The translations under genes were made by a program, and so were the position numbers. Below, piece after piece: positions 1-6,777 of a stretch of DNA of 13,400 nucleotides. Source of the DNA: an uncultured Clostridia bacterium (GTDB lineage Bacteria > Bacillota > Clostridia > Christensenellales > Aristaeellaceae); NCBI GenBank assembly GCA_934615235.1, contig CAKTTL010000078.1:1-13400 (forward strand), written 5' to 3'. Every line of letters starts with the position of its first letter. Within the stretch, counting starts at the first letter, position 1. The notes under the pieces are model-generated. The model had not been told where the DNA came from, ran no database searches, and saw only the letters and a program-made list of their open reading frames with translations.

Positions 1-2
1 GT

Positions 3-48
3 TCGGGGGAGAAACCTTCTTTCTCCAGAAAGAAGGTTTCTCCCCCGA
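3..48. repeat. Perfect 22-bp inverted repeat (long hairpin)
   Basis: Bases 3-24 are exactly complementary to 27-48, leaving only the two bases CC between the arms; in RNA the innermost pairs would open to form the loop. The stem mixes a GGGGG block with a pyrimidine-rich stretch. No U-run follows on either side (the right flank is C-rich), so it is not a classical intrinsic terminator. It could still end a transcript from outside the window, or be a small dispersed palindromic element. The rest of 1-103 shows no gene. Confidence 0.7.
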
Positions 49-103
49 CGTCCCCTCTTCCCCGTTCCCTTTCGAATTTGCGTCGGATAATTTCAGTTTT
101 CGC

Positions 104-132
104 TTGATTTTTCCCCTGCGCGACATTATAAT
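104..132 (+). promoter_or_regulatory. Sigma-A type promoter of the structured leader
   Basis: A -35 box TTGATT (104-109) is followed by a 17-base spacer and a perfect -10 box TATAAT (127-132). The expected start is near 139, giving a roughly 250-nt leader before the zinc-ribbon gene. Confidence 0.7.
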
Positions 133-138
133 AAAGCC

Positions 139-360
139 GGTTTTGTGATCGGGTCTGTGGTTGCAAGTCGATGCCAGCCGCGGGCGAAGCGATCCACGTA
201 AGCGGAACAAAAGTTCCGTGAGCACGGCGCGGTCTAGAAGTAAGTCCGCCCGGCCCGAAAGAGCCGAGAAAGGCGGCGTGAGGGGAATACACCCCAGGCA
301 AGGCCTTCAGGCGGCGAGTGTGGGGGCGAAAACCAGGTCAGCCGGTTTGCAAAGCCAAAA
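139..360 (+). ncRNA. Large structured leader RNA, probably the raiA motif
   Basis: This GC-rich stretch between a strong promoter and the zinc-ribbon start codon is open in one frame but has the marks of RNA rather than protein. Helices I can pair include 178-182 with 228-232, a CGGAAC/GTTCCG hairpin at 203-218, 246-250 with 272-276 enclosing 251-254/263-266, and GGGG/CCCC at 282-285/292-295. Purine-rich single-stranded runs such as GGGCGAAGCGATCCACG and CTAGAAGTAAGTCC lie between them. The order of these blocks resembles, from memory, the raiA motif, a noncoding RNA of Firmicutes and Actinobacteria linked to sporulation and aggregation in Clostridium. The family call is recognition without an alignment. 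If not raiA, it is another large structured 5' leader. The ends are approximate: the 5' end comes from the promoter and the 3' end from the last pairable bases before the A/T-rich run ahead of the ribosome binding site. Confidence 0.6.
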
Positions 361-391
361 AACTATTTTATTTTTCTCGGGAGGATTTTCC

Positions 392-676
392 ATGTACGAG
401 GACAAGACGTTGGTCTGCCGTGACTGCGGCGCTGAGTTCGTGTTCACCGCCGGTGAGCAGGAGTTCTACGCGGAGAAGGGTTTCCAGAACGAGCCCACCC
501 GCTGCAAGGCGTGCCGCCAGGCCCGCAAAGCCCGGACGGCCAATGGCGAGCCGCGCGAAATGTATGAGACGACCTGTGCCGCCTGCGGCAAGCCGACTCG
601 CGTACCCTTCATCCCCAAGTCCGACCGCCCCATCTACTGCAGCGAATGCTTCGCAGCGCGCCGCAATCAGGACTGA
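392..676 (+). CDS. Double zinc-ribbon protein (zf-trcl-like)
   Basis: The protein has 94 residues. An N-terminal zinc ribbon uses C9-x2-C12 and C38-x2-C41, with the conserved-looking FTAGEQEFYAEKGF stretch between the pairs. A second ribbon uses C62-x2-C65 and C83-x2-C86. This matches the small 'probable zinc-ribbon domain' proteins common in Clostridia; their biochemical role is unknown, and nucleic-acid or ribosome binding is only a guess. The ATG at 392 is preceded by GGGAGG with a 7-base gap, whereas the frame stays open back to 161 only because it crosses the structured leader. The leader RNA and this gene appear to share one promoter, and a strong terminator follows 50 bases downstream. 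The eight-cysteine layout makes the zinc-binding call secure, the function not. Confidence 0.85.
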   Translation: MYEDKTLVCRDCGAEFVFTAGEQEFYAEKGFQNEPTRCKACRQARKARTANGEPREMYETTCAACGKPTRVPFIPKSDRPIYCSECFAARRNQD

Positions 677-726
677 TTGGGCCGCTTTCAACGGATAAAT
701 AAAAAGTCCTAAGAAGGCTCAGATGG

Positions 727-762
727 AAAATCGCCTGTTTCTGATGAAACAGGCGATTTTTT
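727..762. terminator. Bidirectional terminator between convergent genes
   Basis: A 15-bp perfect stem (727-741 with 746-760) encloses the loop TGAT and ends in six T on the plus strand. The four A at the left foot give a shorter U-run on the minus strand. It lies between the stop of the zinc-ribbon gene and the stop of the minus-strand hydrolase, so it probably serves both. Confidence 0.85.
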
Positions 763-773
763 CAGTTTCTCCT

Positions 774-2090
774 TTATTTCGCGCAGAACGCCTCCACGCG
801 CGTTTTCACGTTCTCCTGCAGGTTGCGGTAGAAAAACGCATAATCGCACGAATGATACAGCCCTTCGCCCAGCACCGAGTTTTCCGCCGGGCGCACGGTT
901 TCCGGCACGTCGGTCGCCTTCAGCGTGCCGCGCGCGGGATCGATATACGCGCCCGTCAGCGCGGGATACTCGAGCGAAACGTTCCCCTGCGCGTCGGTAA
1001 AACACGCGCCGAGGTTCAGGGACGCATCGGCCGGTTCGCCGTCGGTGCGCCAGGAAAGCGGATTGATCGCCAGCGCGCGCACGCCCTCGGGCACGAGCGC
1101 CGAGCGCTGCGCCCCGACGGTCTCCGTGTTATAGGAAATGATCACGCCGGTATCGTCGGCGCTTTGCGCCATCGAAAGGAACGGGCGCTCCGCCAAATCG
1201 CTCTCCGTCACGCGCCAGCCGATCAGATACGCCGCCGCGAGCCGCCCGCGCAGCGCTTCGTCGCCGAAGCAGTCCTTCATCAGCTGCAGAAGCATTTCCG
1301 AGCCCTGCGAATATCCCGCCAGAACGATCGGCCGGCCGCCGTTCTCGTTTTCCAGATAATAGCGGAACGCCGCCAGCGCGTCGCCGTACGCGCGCTCGAA
1401 GCACGCACTCTCGTGCGTGTAGCCCAGCGAGTAGACGGACATCGCCATCTGCCGCGTATACGGCGCAAAGACGCGGCATTCTCCGTCGAACACGCCGCGC
1501 ATGGCGTTAACGGCCGCAAGGTAATCCTTCCGCGCCGTTTCGCTGTCCAGCGACATGTTGCGAATCCGCTCGCCGCCCATTTCCACCGTCGGCCCCAGCA
1601 GGAAAACGTCCGCCGCCGCTTCCGCATTTCCGGCGCCGTAGATCGCCCAGCAGGACGCGTCGGCGTAATCGGGCGCGCGCAGGTTTTTATAGGTCGCGCT
1701 CCGCGCGGCGTATTCGGCAAGGTAGCCTTCCTTCTGCGCCACCCAGAGCGTCACCGTGTCCCCGGGCGCAATGGGGCAGATCCCCGTAAACGCCCCGCCC
1801 GCGATGGCCAGCTCCGGCACGCCGCTGCCGCCGCGCAGCAGCATCGCGCCCGCGTCCACATCCGCGTCCTCGCCCACGAACGGCATCGTGCAGACGATCC
1901 CGCCCGCGATTACCGAAACCACGTCGCCCATCGCAAACCCCTGCGCCTCCAGCGCCTCAACGGTCGTATCGAGCGCCGCCGTGCCGTCCGCCGCAACGGA
2001 CGCGACCGTGCAGGTCACCTCGCCGCTCTCCGCCGCCGCGCAGCCGAAAAGCAGCGCCAGCGCCAACAGCATCGTAAAAACTTTTTTCAT
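774..2090 (-). CDS. Lipoprotein hydrolase: SAM_HAT-C-like domain plus DUF3089 alpha/beta hydrolase
   Basis: The protein has 438 residues. The N-terminus is a signal peptide with a plausible lipobox, LLFGC, placing the lipidated cysteine at residue 17. Residues about 40-120 (GDVVSV ... MPF ... GAMLLRG ... ELAIAGGAF ... GDTVTL) resemble the C-terminal barrel domain of the SAM hydroxide adenosyltransferase family, without its catalytic N-terminal half. Residues about 145-420 look like DUF3089: an ADVFLLGPT start, RVFAPYTRQ, AFRYYLENENGGRPIVLAGYSQGS with nucleophile S261, then AAYLIG and TGVIISYNTET. The likely role is an extracytoplasmic, membrane-anchored serine hydrolase or esterase of unknown substrate. 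The start overlaps the recQ stop as ATGA, and an AAAGGA site lies just upstream, so translation is probably coupled. The hydrolase part is fairly secure; the first domain rests on motif resemblance only. Confidence 0.75.
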   Translation of the reverse strand: MKKVFTMLLALALLFGCAAAESGEVTCTVASVAADGTAALDTTVEALEAQGFAMGDVVSVIAGGIVCTMPFVGEDADVDAGAMLLRGGSGVPELAIAGGAFTGICPIAPGDTVTLWVAQKEGYLAEYAARSATYKNLRAPDYADASCWAIYGAGNAEAAADVFLLGPTVEMGGERIRNMSLDSETARKDYLAAVNAMRGVFDGECRVFAPYTRQMAMSVYSLGYTHESACFERAYGDALAAFRYYLENENGGRPIVLAGYSQGSEMLLQLMKDCFGDEALRGRLAAAYLIGWRVTESDLAERPFLSMAQSADDTGVIISYNTETVGAQRSALVPEGVRALAINPLSWRTDGEPADASLNLGACFTDAQGNVSLEYPALTGAYIDPARGTLKATDVPETVRPAENSVLGEGLYHSCDYAFFYRNLQENVKTRVEAFCAK

Positions 2091-3910
2091 CTTCCGTTTC
2101 CTTTCTCGCTTTCGCGGATCACGCCAAGGAACGCGTCCCCGTACATCGCGGCCTTCCGCTCGCCCACGCCGCTGACGGCCAGCAGCTCCACGCGCGTCAG
2201 CGGCCTGCGCGCGCTCATATCTTCCAACGTCGCGTTGGTGAAAATCAGGTACGGCGGAATATGCTTTTCGAACGCAAGCCTGCGCCGCAGCTCGACGAGC
2301 CGTTCGTACAACGGCTGATCCGGCGCGGCGGCCGCACGGGCGCGCGCCCTGCCCCTGGGCTTTTCAATCGTCACCGGCATGGAGAGCACGCACGGCAGCC
2401 CGCGGCGCACCTCGTCCGCGCGCTGCCCGGCCTGCACACTCCTGTACTGCCCCGGCGCGACGGTCAGATATCCGTCCGCCAGCAGCGCGTCGATGCACGC
2501 GCCGATTCGCTCCCGCGGCGTTGAGGAAAGCGCTCCGAAGCAGCCGAACCGCGCAAGGCCCGCGCCGTCCTCGTCGTCTCCGCGCAGGATGTCGATCAGG
2601 CGCTTCGCGCCGTAGCGCCCGCCCGTCTCGTCCACGCATTCGACGATCTCCTGCGCCATGTCGGTCACGTCCTCCTCGCGGACGCCGCTGAGACAGTTGG
2701 CGCAGCCGTTGCATCTCGCGGGCGCTTCCTCCCCGAAATAGCGCAGAAGATATGCGCGCAGGCAGCCCCGGCCGGTGCAATAGAAGGTCATGCGTTTGAG
2801 CCATTCCAGACTCTCCTGCCGCACGGTCTGCTTTTGCGCGTCGTCCAGTTCCGTGTTTTCCGCGAGAGATTTTTCGATGAGGAATTCGTTCAGCTTCACG
2901 TCCCGCCCGCTGTAGAGCAGGATGCACGCCGCCGGTTCCCCGTCGCGCCCCGCGCGCCCGGCCTCCTGATAGTAGCTCTCCGGATCCTTCGGCATATTGT
3001 AGTGGATCACATATGAAACGTTTGACTTGTCGATTCCCATTCCGAAAGCGTTCGTGGCGACCATGACGGGCTTTTCGTCGAAGAGAAACGCTTCCTGGTT
3101 CTGCCGCCGTTCCTCGTCCGAGAGGCCGGCGTGATAGCGCGTGGCCGCGTAGCCGGCCGCTTCGAGCAGCTCGCAGACCGCCTCGACCGCCTTGCGCGTG
3201 GCGCAGTAGACGATCCCCGCCTGCTGCCGCCGCTCGGCGAGAATCCCCAGCAGCGCGCCGCGCTTTTCGCCCTCCGTCACCCGCCGCACCTCGAAATACA
3301 GGTTCGGCCGGTTAAAACCCGTGACGAGGGTTTCGGGATTTTTCAGGCGCAGAAGCGCCGTAATATCGCGCCGCACGCGCTCGGTCGCCGTGGCCGTAAA
3401 AGCCGCGACAGCGGGCCGCGCCGGCAGGCTCTCGACAAAATCGGCGATGGCGAGATAGCCGGGGCGAAAATCGTGCCCCCACTGCGAAACGCAGTGCGCC
3501 TCGTCCACCGCGACGAGCGACAGCCGCGCGCTCCGCGCGAACGCCTGAAACCCCGGCGTCGCCAGCCGCTCGGGCGCGACGTAGATAATCCTGTACATCC
3601 CCGCCATCGCGTTCGCCAGCGCCTTGCGGTACTGGCCGGGCGTGAGCGAGCTGTTCAGATAGGCCGCCGCCACACCCGCCTGCCTGAGCGCGCCCACCTG
3701 ATCCTTCATCAGCGAAATCAGCGGAGAGACGACGAGCGTAATTCCCGGCAGCATCAGCGCGGGAATCTGATAGCAGATCGATTTCCCCGCTCCCGTGGGC
3801 ATCACGCCCAGCACGTCGCAGCCGGCGAGAATCGCGTCGATAAGCCGCTCCTGCCCCTCGCGGAAGCTGTCGTAACCGAAGTGTTTCTTCAGCAATTCAT
3901 ACTTATTCAT
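2087..3910 (-). CDS. recQ: ATP-dependent DNA helicase RecQ
   Basis: The protein has 607 residues. It is a 3'-5' superfamily 2 DNA helicase acting in recombination repair and fork restart. Visible motifs are the RecQ signature FGYDSFREGQ (11-20), Walker A GVMPTGAGKS (35-44), DEAH (136-139) within VDEAHCVSQWGHDFRPGY, FTATAT (161-166) and motif VI QEAGRAGRDG (305-314). A zinc site C373-x16-C390-x2-C393-x2-C396 has the spacing I recall for E. coli RecQ. A winged-helix RQC region and a C-terminal HRDC domain (about 525-600) complete the usual bacterial layout. The ATG at 3910 fits the family N-terminus. An upstream in-frame ATG at 4015 would add 35 unrelated residues and lies upstream of the predicted promoter. 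It overlaps the downstream lipoprotein gene by four bases. Confidence 0.93.
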   Translation of the reverse strand: MNKYELLKKHFGYDSFREGQERLIDAILAGCDVLGVMPTGAGKSICYQIPALMLPGITLVVSPLISLMKDQVGALRQAGVAAAYLNSSLTPGQYRKALANAMAGMYRIIYVAPERLATPGFQAFARSARLSLVAVDEAHCVSQWGHDFRPGYLAIADFVESLPARPAVAAFTATATERVRRDITALLRLKNPETLVTGFNRPNLYFEVRRVTEGEKRGALLGILAERRQQAGIVYCATRKAVEAVCELLEAAGYAATRYHAGLSDEERRQNQEAFLFDEKPVMVATNAFGMGIDKSNVSYVIHYNMPKDPESYYQEAGRAGRDGEPAACILLYSGRDVKLNEFLIEKSLAENTELDDAQKQTVRQESLEWLKRMTFYCTGRGCLRAYLLRYFGEEAPARCNGCANCLSGVREEDVTDMAQEIVECVDETGGRYGAKRLIDILRGDDEDGAGLARFGCFGALSSTPRERIGACIDALLADGYLTVAPGQYRSVQAGQRADEVRRGLPCVLSMPVTIEKPRGRARARAAAAPDQPLYERLVELRRRLAFEKHIPPYLIFTNATLEDMSARRPLTRVELLAVSGVGERKAAMYGDAFLGVIRESEKGNGR

Positions 3911-3916
3911 ACGGGT

Positions 3917-3945
3917 ATTATACGTTTGCGGGCGCAAGCGCGCAA
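3917..3945 (-). promoter_or_regulatory. recQ promoter, nearly leaderless
   Basis: On the minus strand, TTGCGC (3945-3940), a 17-base spacer and a perfect TATAAT (3922-3917) are seen. Only six bases separate the -10 box from the recQ ATG, so transcription should begin at or next to the start codon. Confidence 0.6.
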
Positions 3946-4008
3946 GGGGCGCGTGACTTGCCGCGCAGAATTTCGGCGCATCTCCGCAAGCGCAGAGTTC
4001 TGTCCCTG

Positions 4009-4037
4009 CTGACATTTTGCGGCAAATGTGCTATAAT
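4009..4037 (+). promoter_or_regulatory. Promoter for the AraC-regulator leader
   Basis: CTGACA (4009-4014), a 17-base spacer and a perfect TATAAT (4032-4037) point rightward. Transcription from about 4044 would give a roughly 380-nt leader before the regulator gene. It is arranged back to back with the recQ promoter about 65 bases away. Confidence 0.65.
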
Positions 4038-4043
4038 AGACGA

Positions 4044-4422
4044 ATAAAAAAGGACGAAAGGACAAAACGTGCAGCGCAGGTTGCTTCATCGCAAAGCCCA
4101 GCTGCCGGCGTCCGTTTCATTCTCTCGAAAAAATTCCCAAGAGAGTTTGAGAGGAGTGTTGTCCTCTCAACTTTAACCATTTTCGGCGGTACTCGCTGCA
4201 AAAATACGGGGGCTTGAAGGAAGCGAAACCGTAAGGCTGACCAAGCGGCGAGGAAAGCGCGAAGCGCTCCGCGCTTTCCTCAAGGGCCAGTCGTCGCCCG
4301 CACCCTCCTCCGGAAATCCCCTGGATTTCAGAAAGCGAGCCTGCGTTAAAAATGATCTTTTTTGCCTTCTGGAACGGAAGCGCTCTTCCGCGTAATTTAC
4401 AGCCAAGGGAGATGAACGGATT
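4044..4422 (+). other. Long hairpin-rich leader or intergenic region
   Basis: There is no convincing gene here. Hairpins seen are 4147-4155/4162-4170 (9 bp, loop GTGTTG), 4250-4261/4270-4281 (12 bp, loop AAGCGCTC), 4313-4319/4323-4329 (7 bp) and 4375-4380/4385-4390 (6 bp). None has a U-run typical of a strong terminator, although the first is followed by the T-rich CTTTAACCATTTT. CTCTC around 4120-4125 could alternatively pair with GAGAG at 4141-4145, next to the first hairpin. A possible 35-codon GTG-start frame (4069-4176) has an AAAGGA site 6 bases upstream, but its codon use (AGA, AGG, TCA, CGA) is unlike that of neighbouring genes. Confidence 0.5.
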
Positions 4423-4431
4423 TTGCGGAAC

Positions 4432-6624
4432 ATGGAAAAGTCAACCGCGCAGACAGGACAGTTCAAGTATTTCAACAGCAAGGTTTTCAAACGGCTCTTT
4501 TTGTCCTATGTTTTGCTGATCATCTGCTTTGTTACGGTTTATTCCGGCTGGTATCTGATCTCCTACAGCAAACAGTACGGCAGGGACGCCGAAGAGGCCT
4601 GCGAGCAGCGCGTGCTGGCGCTAAGCACGGCGATGGATCGTCAGCTTTTCGACGCACAAAGCATGTGCGACGCGGTGAACGCATCGGAAAACTGCAGCGC
4701 ATTTTTTCAGCGTGTTTATGTAGAGAAAACCGCGCCCGATTCCATGCAGCTGTATCGGATGATAAACGAAATGCGCCGGATTCGCGCCTACAGCACCAAT
4801 ATGAGCGTTTACTCGCTCGTGCTGTGCCTGCAGGGCACCCAGCAGGTCTATATACCGGGTGCGGTTATCGATTTTGAGGGAGAACCGCAGATGCTGCAGA
4901 ACGGCGAAAGCATGCGGATTTCGACTATCAGCCGCACGCTGGGCGTGACGAATCACCTGCAGGTGCTCTTTAACAAGGAATATCTGATTTACGCCCGGGA
5001 CTATACGGGAAGCGTCAATAAAACCACTGCCAAAGGCGTGATCATGGTGCTGTTTGATAAGAGCCACTTGCAGAAGATGGTCGAAAATCTGCTGGAATCA
5101 GGTCAGGGCGGTACGCTGTATTATCGTGGAGAAGCCGTTTTGCACGCAGGCCAGGAAACAGGGCGCACGTTTGAAACGGGGAGCCTGCTCAACGACCGCC
5201 TGTCCTACCGCCTGACGGTAGACGAACGCTTTTTTCACGCGTCTTTCCTCAACGAAAAGCTGATACCGGTCGCGCTCATTCTGCTGCTCGGGTTCATGTT
5301 TATTCTGGTTACCTATTTTATATCGCGCCATTTCTATCAGCCCCTTGGCAGCATCGGAAAAATGCTGGACGCGGGACATGAACCCGACAACGAGATCGAC
5401 GACCTGATGGACGGCATCCGCAGCCTCATCGGCGAGCGAAACGGCTATCGCGAAAAGATGGTTACCATTTCACCCTATGTCCGGCAGGGAATGGTGCACA
5501 CGCTCATCACCGGCGGAACGGAGAACCAGCGCTCCGCGCTGCTGACGGATAATGAATTTCTCGAACTAAAACGCTCTTGTTTTGCCGTGGCGATAGTAAA
5601 CGTGGTGCACATGGTTGAACAGCGATACGCGCCGCAGCGTTATGCTGATATTCAGGCGCTGATTCAGCAGGTATGCAACGAGCTTTCCACAGAAAAATGG
5701 ACGATCGTCTGCTGCGCGAAAAACCTGCAGAACATGTTCGTCATCGTCAACAGCGACGAGCGGGACAACATGGAAAAGCTGTTCTACACGCTCCATCAGC
5801 GCATCGACGAGGAAATCGACGACGCGAGCTACGCCGTAACGATCGGCGTGAGCGGAGTGGAAAGCGATCTGGAGAACCTGCAAAGCGCGTGTGAGAAGGC
5901 GCAGAGCGCCCTCAATCAAATGCTCCTCGGCGGACGCGACAGCGTTTACTTCGACGATTCTTCCAGCCTGAACAGGAAGCGATCCTACTATTTCCCGCGG
6001 GACACGTACAAAACCATGGTAAAAGCGCTGCACGAGGGCAATCCGCAGGATATATACGCGCTGCTGGACGATATCTATCAGCGCAACGTGGTAGAGACGG
6101 AATTGCCGGTTGAAGAGATTTACATGCTTATCGACGAGCTGCACTACACCATTCGCAGCGCGCTGCAGGAGGTGTACGACCGCCTGACCATTCACGTCGA
6201 GCTGCAGCGCGTGCGGGAGATAATGACGATCGACGAAATCTTCGCCTATTATAAAACGGTGTTCGACACCGCTATGGCGCAGCTGAACGCGCAGGAACCC
6301 GCCGGGGAAGCGGAAAATATGGAACAGAGCGTATGCGACTATATCGAGGCGCATATATACGCCCCCGACCTGTCGCTCAACGCGATCGCCGATTATTTCG
6401 GCGTATCGACCAAGGTAATCGGCGCCATCTGCAAAAAGCGCTATCAGATGACATTCCTGCAGTATGTGAGAGAGCGGCAGATTCACCGCGCGGTCGAACT
6501 TTTGCAAAACTCCAGCATGACGCTGGAAGATATCGCCCAGCGCTGCGGGTTTACGAACGTTTTGACCTTCCGCCGCAATTTCAAGGCCGTGATGAATATG
6601 AACCCCAGCGATTTCCGGAAATGA
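4432..6624 (+). CDS. Membrane-anchored AraC-family transcriptional regulator
   Basis: The protein has 730 residues from ATG 4432. A TTG at 4423 is an alternative start that sits better behind GGGAG (4407-4411). Membrane helices at about 21-43 and 278-298 enclose a roughly 235-residue extracytoplasmic sensor, probably Cache-like. A linker follows, then a degenerate GGDEF-like module of the CdaR/YesN kind (AVTIGVSGVESDLENLQSACEKA region), and a C-terminal AraC DNA-binding domain from about 630. That domain has two helix-turn-helix units (LNAIADYFGVSTKVIGAICKK and LEDIAQRCGFTNVLTFRRNF) and the final MNPSDFRK typical of the family. Such proteins are one-component sensors controlling adjacent Lpl/Ytc-type CUT1 importers, which fits the next three genes. 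The ligand is unknown. It is followed by its own terminator, so it is a separate transcription unit from the importer. Confidence 0.9.
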   Translation: MEKSTAQTGQFKYFNSKVFKRLFLSYVLLIICFVTVYSGWYLISYSKQYGRDAEEACEQRVLALSTAMDRQLFDAQSMCDAVNASENCSAFFQRVYVEKTAPDSMQLYRMINEMRRIRAYSTNMSVYSLVLCLQGTQQVYIPGAVIDFEGEPQMLQNGESMRISTISRTLGVTNHLQVLFNKEYLIYARDYTGSVNKTTAKGVIMVLFDKSHLQKMVENLLESGQGGTLYYRGEAVLHAGQETGRTFETGSLLNDRLSYRLTVDERFFHASFLNEKLIPVALILLLGFMFILVTYFISRHFYQPLGSIGKMLDAGHEPDNEIDDLMDGIRSLIGERNGYREKMVTISPYVRQGMVHTLITGGTENQRSALLTDNEFLELKRSCFAVAIVNVVHMVEQRYAPQRYADIQALIQQVCNELSTEKWTIVCCAKNLQNMFVIVNSDERDNMEKLFYTLHQRIDEEIDDASYAVTIGVSGVESDLENLQSACEKAQSALNQMLLGGRDSVYFDDSSSLNRKRSYYFPRDTYKTMVKALHEGNPQDIYALLDDIYQRNVVETELPVEEIYMLIDELHYTIRSALQEVYDRLTIHVELQRVREIMTIDEIFAYYKTVFDTAMAQLNAQEPAGEAENMEQSVCDYIEAHIYAPDLSLNAIADYFGVSTKVIGAICKKRYQMTFLQYVRERQIHRAVELLQNSSMTLEDIAQRCGFTNVLTFRRNFKAVMNMNPSDFRK

Positions 6625-6640
6625 TGTATAAATGATGCAA

Positions 6641-6670
6641 AAAACATCCCGGATTCAATCAAAAAATCCC
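6641..6670. promoter_or_regulatory. Candidate AraC-type operator, two direct half-sites
   Basis: AAAACATCCC (6641-6650) and AAAAAATCCC (6661-6670) are near-identical and exactly 20 bases apart, about two helical turns. The second ends 27 bases before the importer -35 box. This is the geometry used by AraC-family activators, but no footprint or comparison supports it. Confidence 0.35.
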
Positions 6671-6676
6671 ATCGAG

Positions 6677-6719
6677 AGTGCCAGCGCGAATTGATGCTTG
6701 TTTGCGCAGGCGCTTTTTT
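6677..6719 (+). terminator. Intrinsic terminator of the regulator gene
   Basis: A stem of about 14 pairs (6677-6690 with 6701-6714), with one A-A mismatch and G-U pairs, has a 10-base loop TTGATGCTTG and runs into six T (6714-6719). Its right arm coincides with the start of the importer promoter. Confidence 0.6.
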
Positions 6720-6726
6720 GTACAAT
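6698..6726 (+). promoter_or_regulatory. Promoter of the importer operon
   Basis: TTGTTT (6698-6703), a 17-base spacer and TACAAT (6721-6726). The weak -35 box is consistent with a promoter needing an activator. Transcription would start near 6733, 45 bases before the first permease. Confidence 0.5.
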
Positions 6727-6777
6727 TCGATCGTCCCATGAAGGAGAAAAGCTCGCATTGAAAGGATCGAAAAGTCG

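Noticed and set aside
161..391. N-terminal extension of the zinc-ribbon frame
   Set aside because: It is translated only from the structured leader; the ATG at 392 has a GGGAGG site and begins the conserved domain.
723..2318. 531-codon plus-strand open frame
   Set aside because: It is an arginine/histidine-rich mirror of the minus-strand lipoprotein and the recQ 3' end, and crosses the terminator. High-GC codon bias keeps the opposite strand open.
3131..4012. 293-codon plus-strand open frame over recQ
   Set aside because: Antisense shadow of well-supported RecQ motifs, with low-complexity Arg-rich composition.
4044..4300. T-box or other known riboswitch before the regulator
   Set aside because: None of the conserved T-box bulge or known aptamer sequences could be recognised; only generic hairpins are visible.
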